A stretch of DNA of 64,000 nucleotides, from assembly GCF_947492555.1 (NCBI RefSeq), contig NZ_CANLNE010000003.1:620001-684000 (forward strand), written 5' to 3'. Below are positions 63,135 through 64,000 of this stretch, piece by piece (within the stretch, counting starts at the first letter, position 1; the number at the start of each line of letters is the position of its first letter). Both the position numbers and the translations under genes were made by a program. Source of the stretch: an uncultured Roseobacter sp. (lineage in GTDB: Bacteria; Pseudomonadota; Alphaproteobacteria; Rhodobacterales; Rhodobacteraceae). The notes under the pieces were generated by a model. That model did no database searches. It saw nothing but the letters and a program-made list of their open reading frames with translations, and had not been told where the DNA came from.

Positions 63135-63938
63135 CTAGTGCTGTGCCCGGCGCAGCATGATGAGTCCAAGCAGCCCGCTGATCAGCATCCACAGACCAAG
63201 CGGCAAGGGAACGGGCGCTGGGATTGGGGTGCCGGTCCCGCTCGGATCCCCGCCGGTTTCCGGATCGCCTTCGGGATCGCCACCAAATGGTGGTGGTGGT
63301 GTCGGGCCGCCCGATGGGCCCGGGCCAAAGGACACCGGTGTTCCGAACCTTGGGCTGCCGCCTGTACGAGGAAAGAAAAAGCGCCGCGCTGTGCGGTCAA
63401 AGATATTCTCTCCACGCACCAATCGGCCTTGAACCACGCGGCCGCCCAAAATGGGCGCCCAGAATTCCGCTCTGGACACTGGTTCTTCTGCCACATCATC
63501 ATCAAAACTCACGACTTCTTTACGGCAGGCATCTGCGTAGCGTGAAAAATAGCGGTCCCATTCGGACGTTTGTGCCGGCCGTCCGATCAACTCGGCCAAT
63601 CGGAAGGGGGTCAAAGCTTGATTGCAGGGGTCGGGCAGGCAAGTGCGGGGTAGCCGCATGCCTTTGCCGGAGGCGAAAAATGCCAGATCAATATCGTCCT
63701 CGGTGATACACTCATCGCCCAGCGCGTCTTCGGTCAAAAGATCAGCCAGCGAGAATTCCCCCAGCGGTTCAGACGCCACCGAAGGCAGTTCGCGCACCGT
63801 GCTTGCGGTCGCAGCCGGGGCGAACGCCGCAGCGCAATACACTGCAGCTGCTGTAAACAAGCTTACTCGCACACAAAACACGGGCACTGCCCCTCGAATA
63901 CCAAAACAAATCGTCAACACACAGATGCGCCAACCCAA
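63135..63938 (-). CDS. secreted protein with VPLPA-type C-terminal sorting signal
   Basis: Protein of up to 267 residues. A signal peptide (SLFTAAAVYCAAAFAPAATAS) and an acidic domain with several Cys (DECITEDDID, PRTCLPDPCNQ, ADACRKE) are followed by a Gly/Pro-rich linker (GPGPSGGPTPPPPFGGDPEG). The C-terminus is VPLPLGLWMLISGLLGLIMLRRAQH: a VPLP motif, a hydrophobic helix and a basic end. This is the VPLPA/PEP-CTERM-type signal recognised by exosortase-like enzymes. The ATG at 63938 opens the frame; GTG at 63872 directly before the signal peptide is an alternative. It is convergent with the kinase gene. Function of the acidic domain unknown. Confidence 0.75.
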   Translation of the reverse strand: MGWRICVLTICFGIRGAVPVFCVRVSLFTAAAVYCAAAFAPAATASTVRELPSVASEPLGEFSLADLLTEDALGDECITEDDIDLAFFASGKGMRLPRTCLPDPCNQALTPFRLAELIGRPAQTSEWDRYFSRYADACRKEVVSFDDDVAEEPVSRAEFWAPILGGRVVQGRLVRGENIFDRTARRFFFPRTGGSPRFGTPVSFGPGPSGGPTPPPPFGGDPEGDPETGGDPSGTGTPIPAPVPLPLGLWMLISGLLGLIMLRRAQH

Positions 63939-63952
63939 CAGGGGTCAGTGCA

Positions 63953-64000
63953 ATGAAATTTTTAGCACAAATTTTACGAAATGTGTCAATTTTGTGGAAG
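63953..64000 (+). CDS. possible start of a gene cut by the window edge
   Basis: ATG at 63953 with AGGGGT eight to thirteen bases upstream opens a frame that stays open for 16 codons to the edge (MKFLAQILRNVSILWK). The stretch is AT-rich, and the short basic-hydrophobic start could be a signal peptide. Too short to judge. Confidence 0.2.
   Translation, partial: MKFLAQILRNVSILWK

Overview
The window looks like a chromosomal segment of a marine alphaproteobacterium of the Rhodobacterales (Roseobacter group). This is inferred from high GC content, the gene order lptF-lptG-lptD-surA-pdxA-rsmA, prfA-prmC followed by a DUF4167 gene, a choXWV choline transporter, olsB, and a protein ending in a VPLPA-type sorting tail. 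No rRNA, phage, complete insertion sequence or CRISPR array was seen. Two tRNA genes are present: Ser-GCT and Asn-GTT.

Layout. 1-13.6 kb holds housekeeping genes: rpmF and a yceD-like gene separated by an alpha/beta hydrolase, bamE, olsB, an Uup-type ABC-F ATPase, tyrS, anmK, eno and several small-molecule enzymes. 13.6-17 kb is gene-poor and carries a VOC protein and a 459-residue RTX-like repeat protein. 17-30 kb has an aldo/keto reductase with a divergent LysR regulator, a Fur-family regulator, a DEAD-box helicase, SelO, a nucleoside hydrolase, mazG, and an M20 amidohydrolase followed by two ureohydrolases. 29.6-41.8 kb is core biology: translation termination (prfA, prmC), ribosome maturation (rsmA), B6 synthesis (pdxA), outer-membrane and LPS biogenesis (surA, lptD, lptG, lptF), pepA and holC. 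41.8-53.8 kb has an aspartic protease, a MarC protein, a second ABC-F protein, ndk, a 1080-residue CheB-CheR-PAS protein, the choline transporter and a small cytochrome c with a good FNR-type site upstream.

The most unusual region lies between the two tRNA genes (54.2-60.7 kb). An 88-residue secreted-type peptide ends in six tandem W-x-N triplets. It overlaps out of frame with a radical SAM/SPASM maturase that resembles the GRRM (three-residue cyclophane) family, and this in turn overlaps a 1182-residue, single-membrane-span, cysteine-rich protein that I do not recognise. This reads as a triceptide-type RiPP locus with a glycine-free Trp/Asn core and an uncharacterised giant partner. It is followed by a decayed QueC-like zinc tail joined to a PIN-like domain.

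The right end holds an MBL-fold hydrolase, an EnvZ-like sensor kinase and the VPLPA-tailed secreted protein. All functions are read from sequence alone. Start codons were chosen by Shine-Dalgarno position, family length and overlaps, and alternatives are given where they matter.
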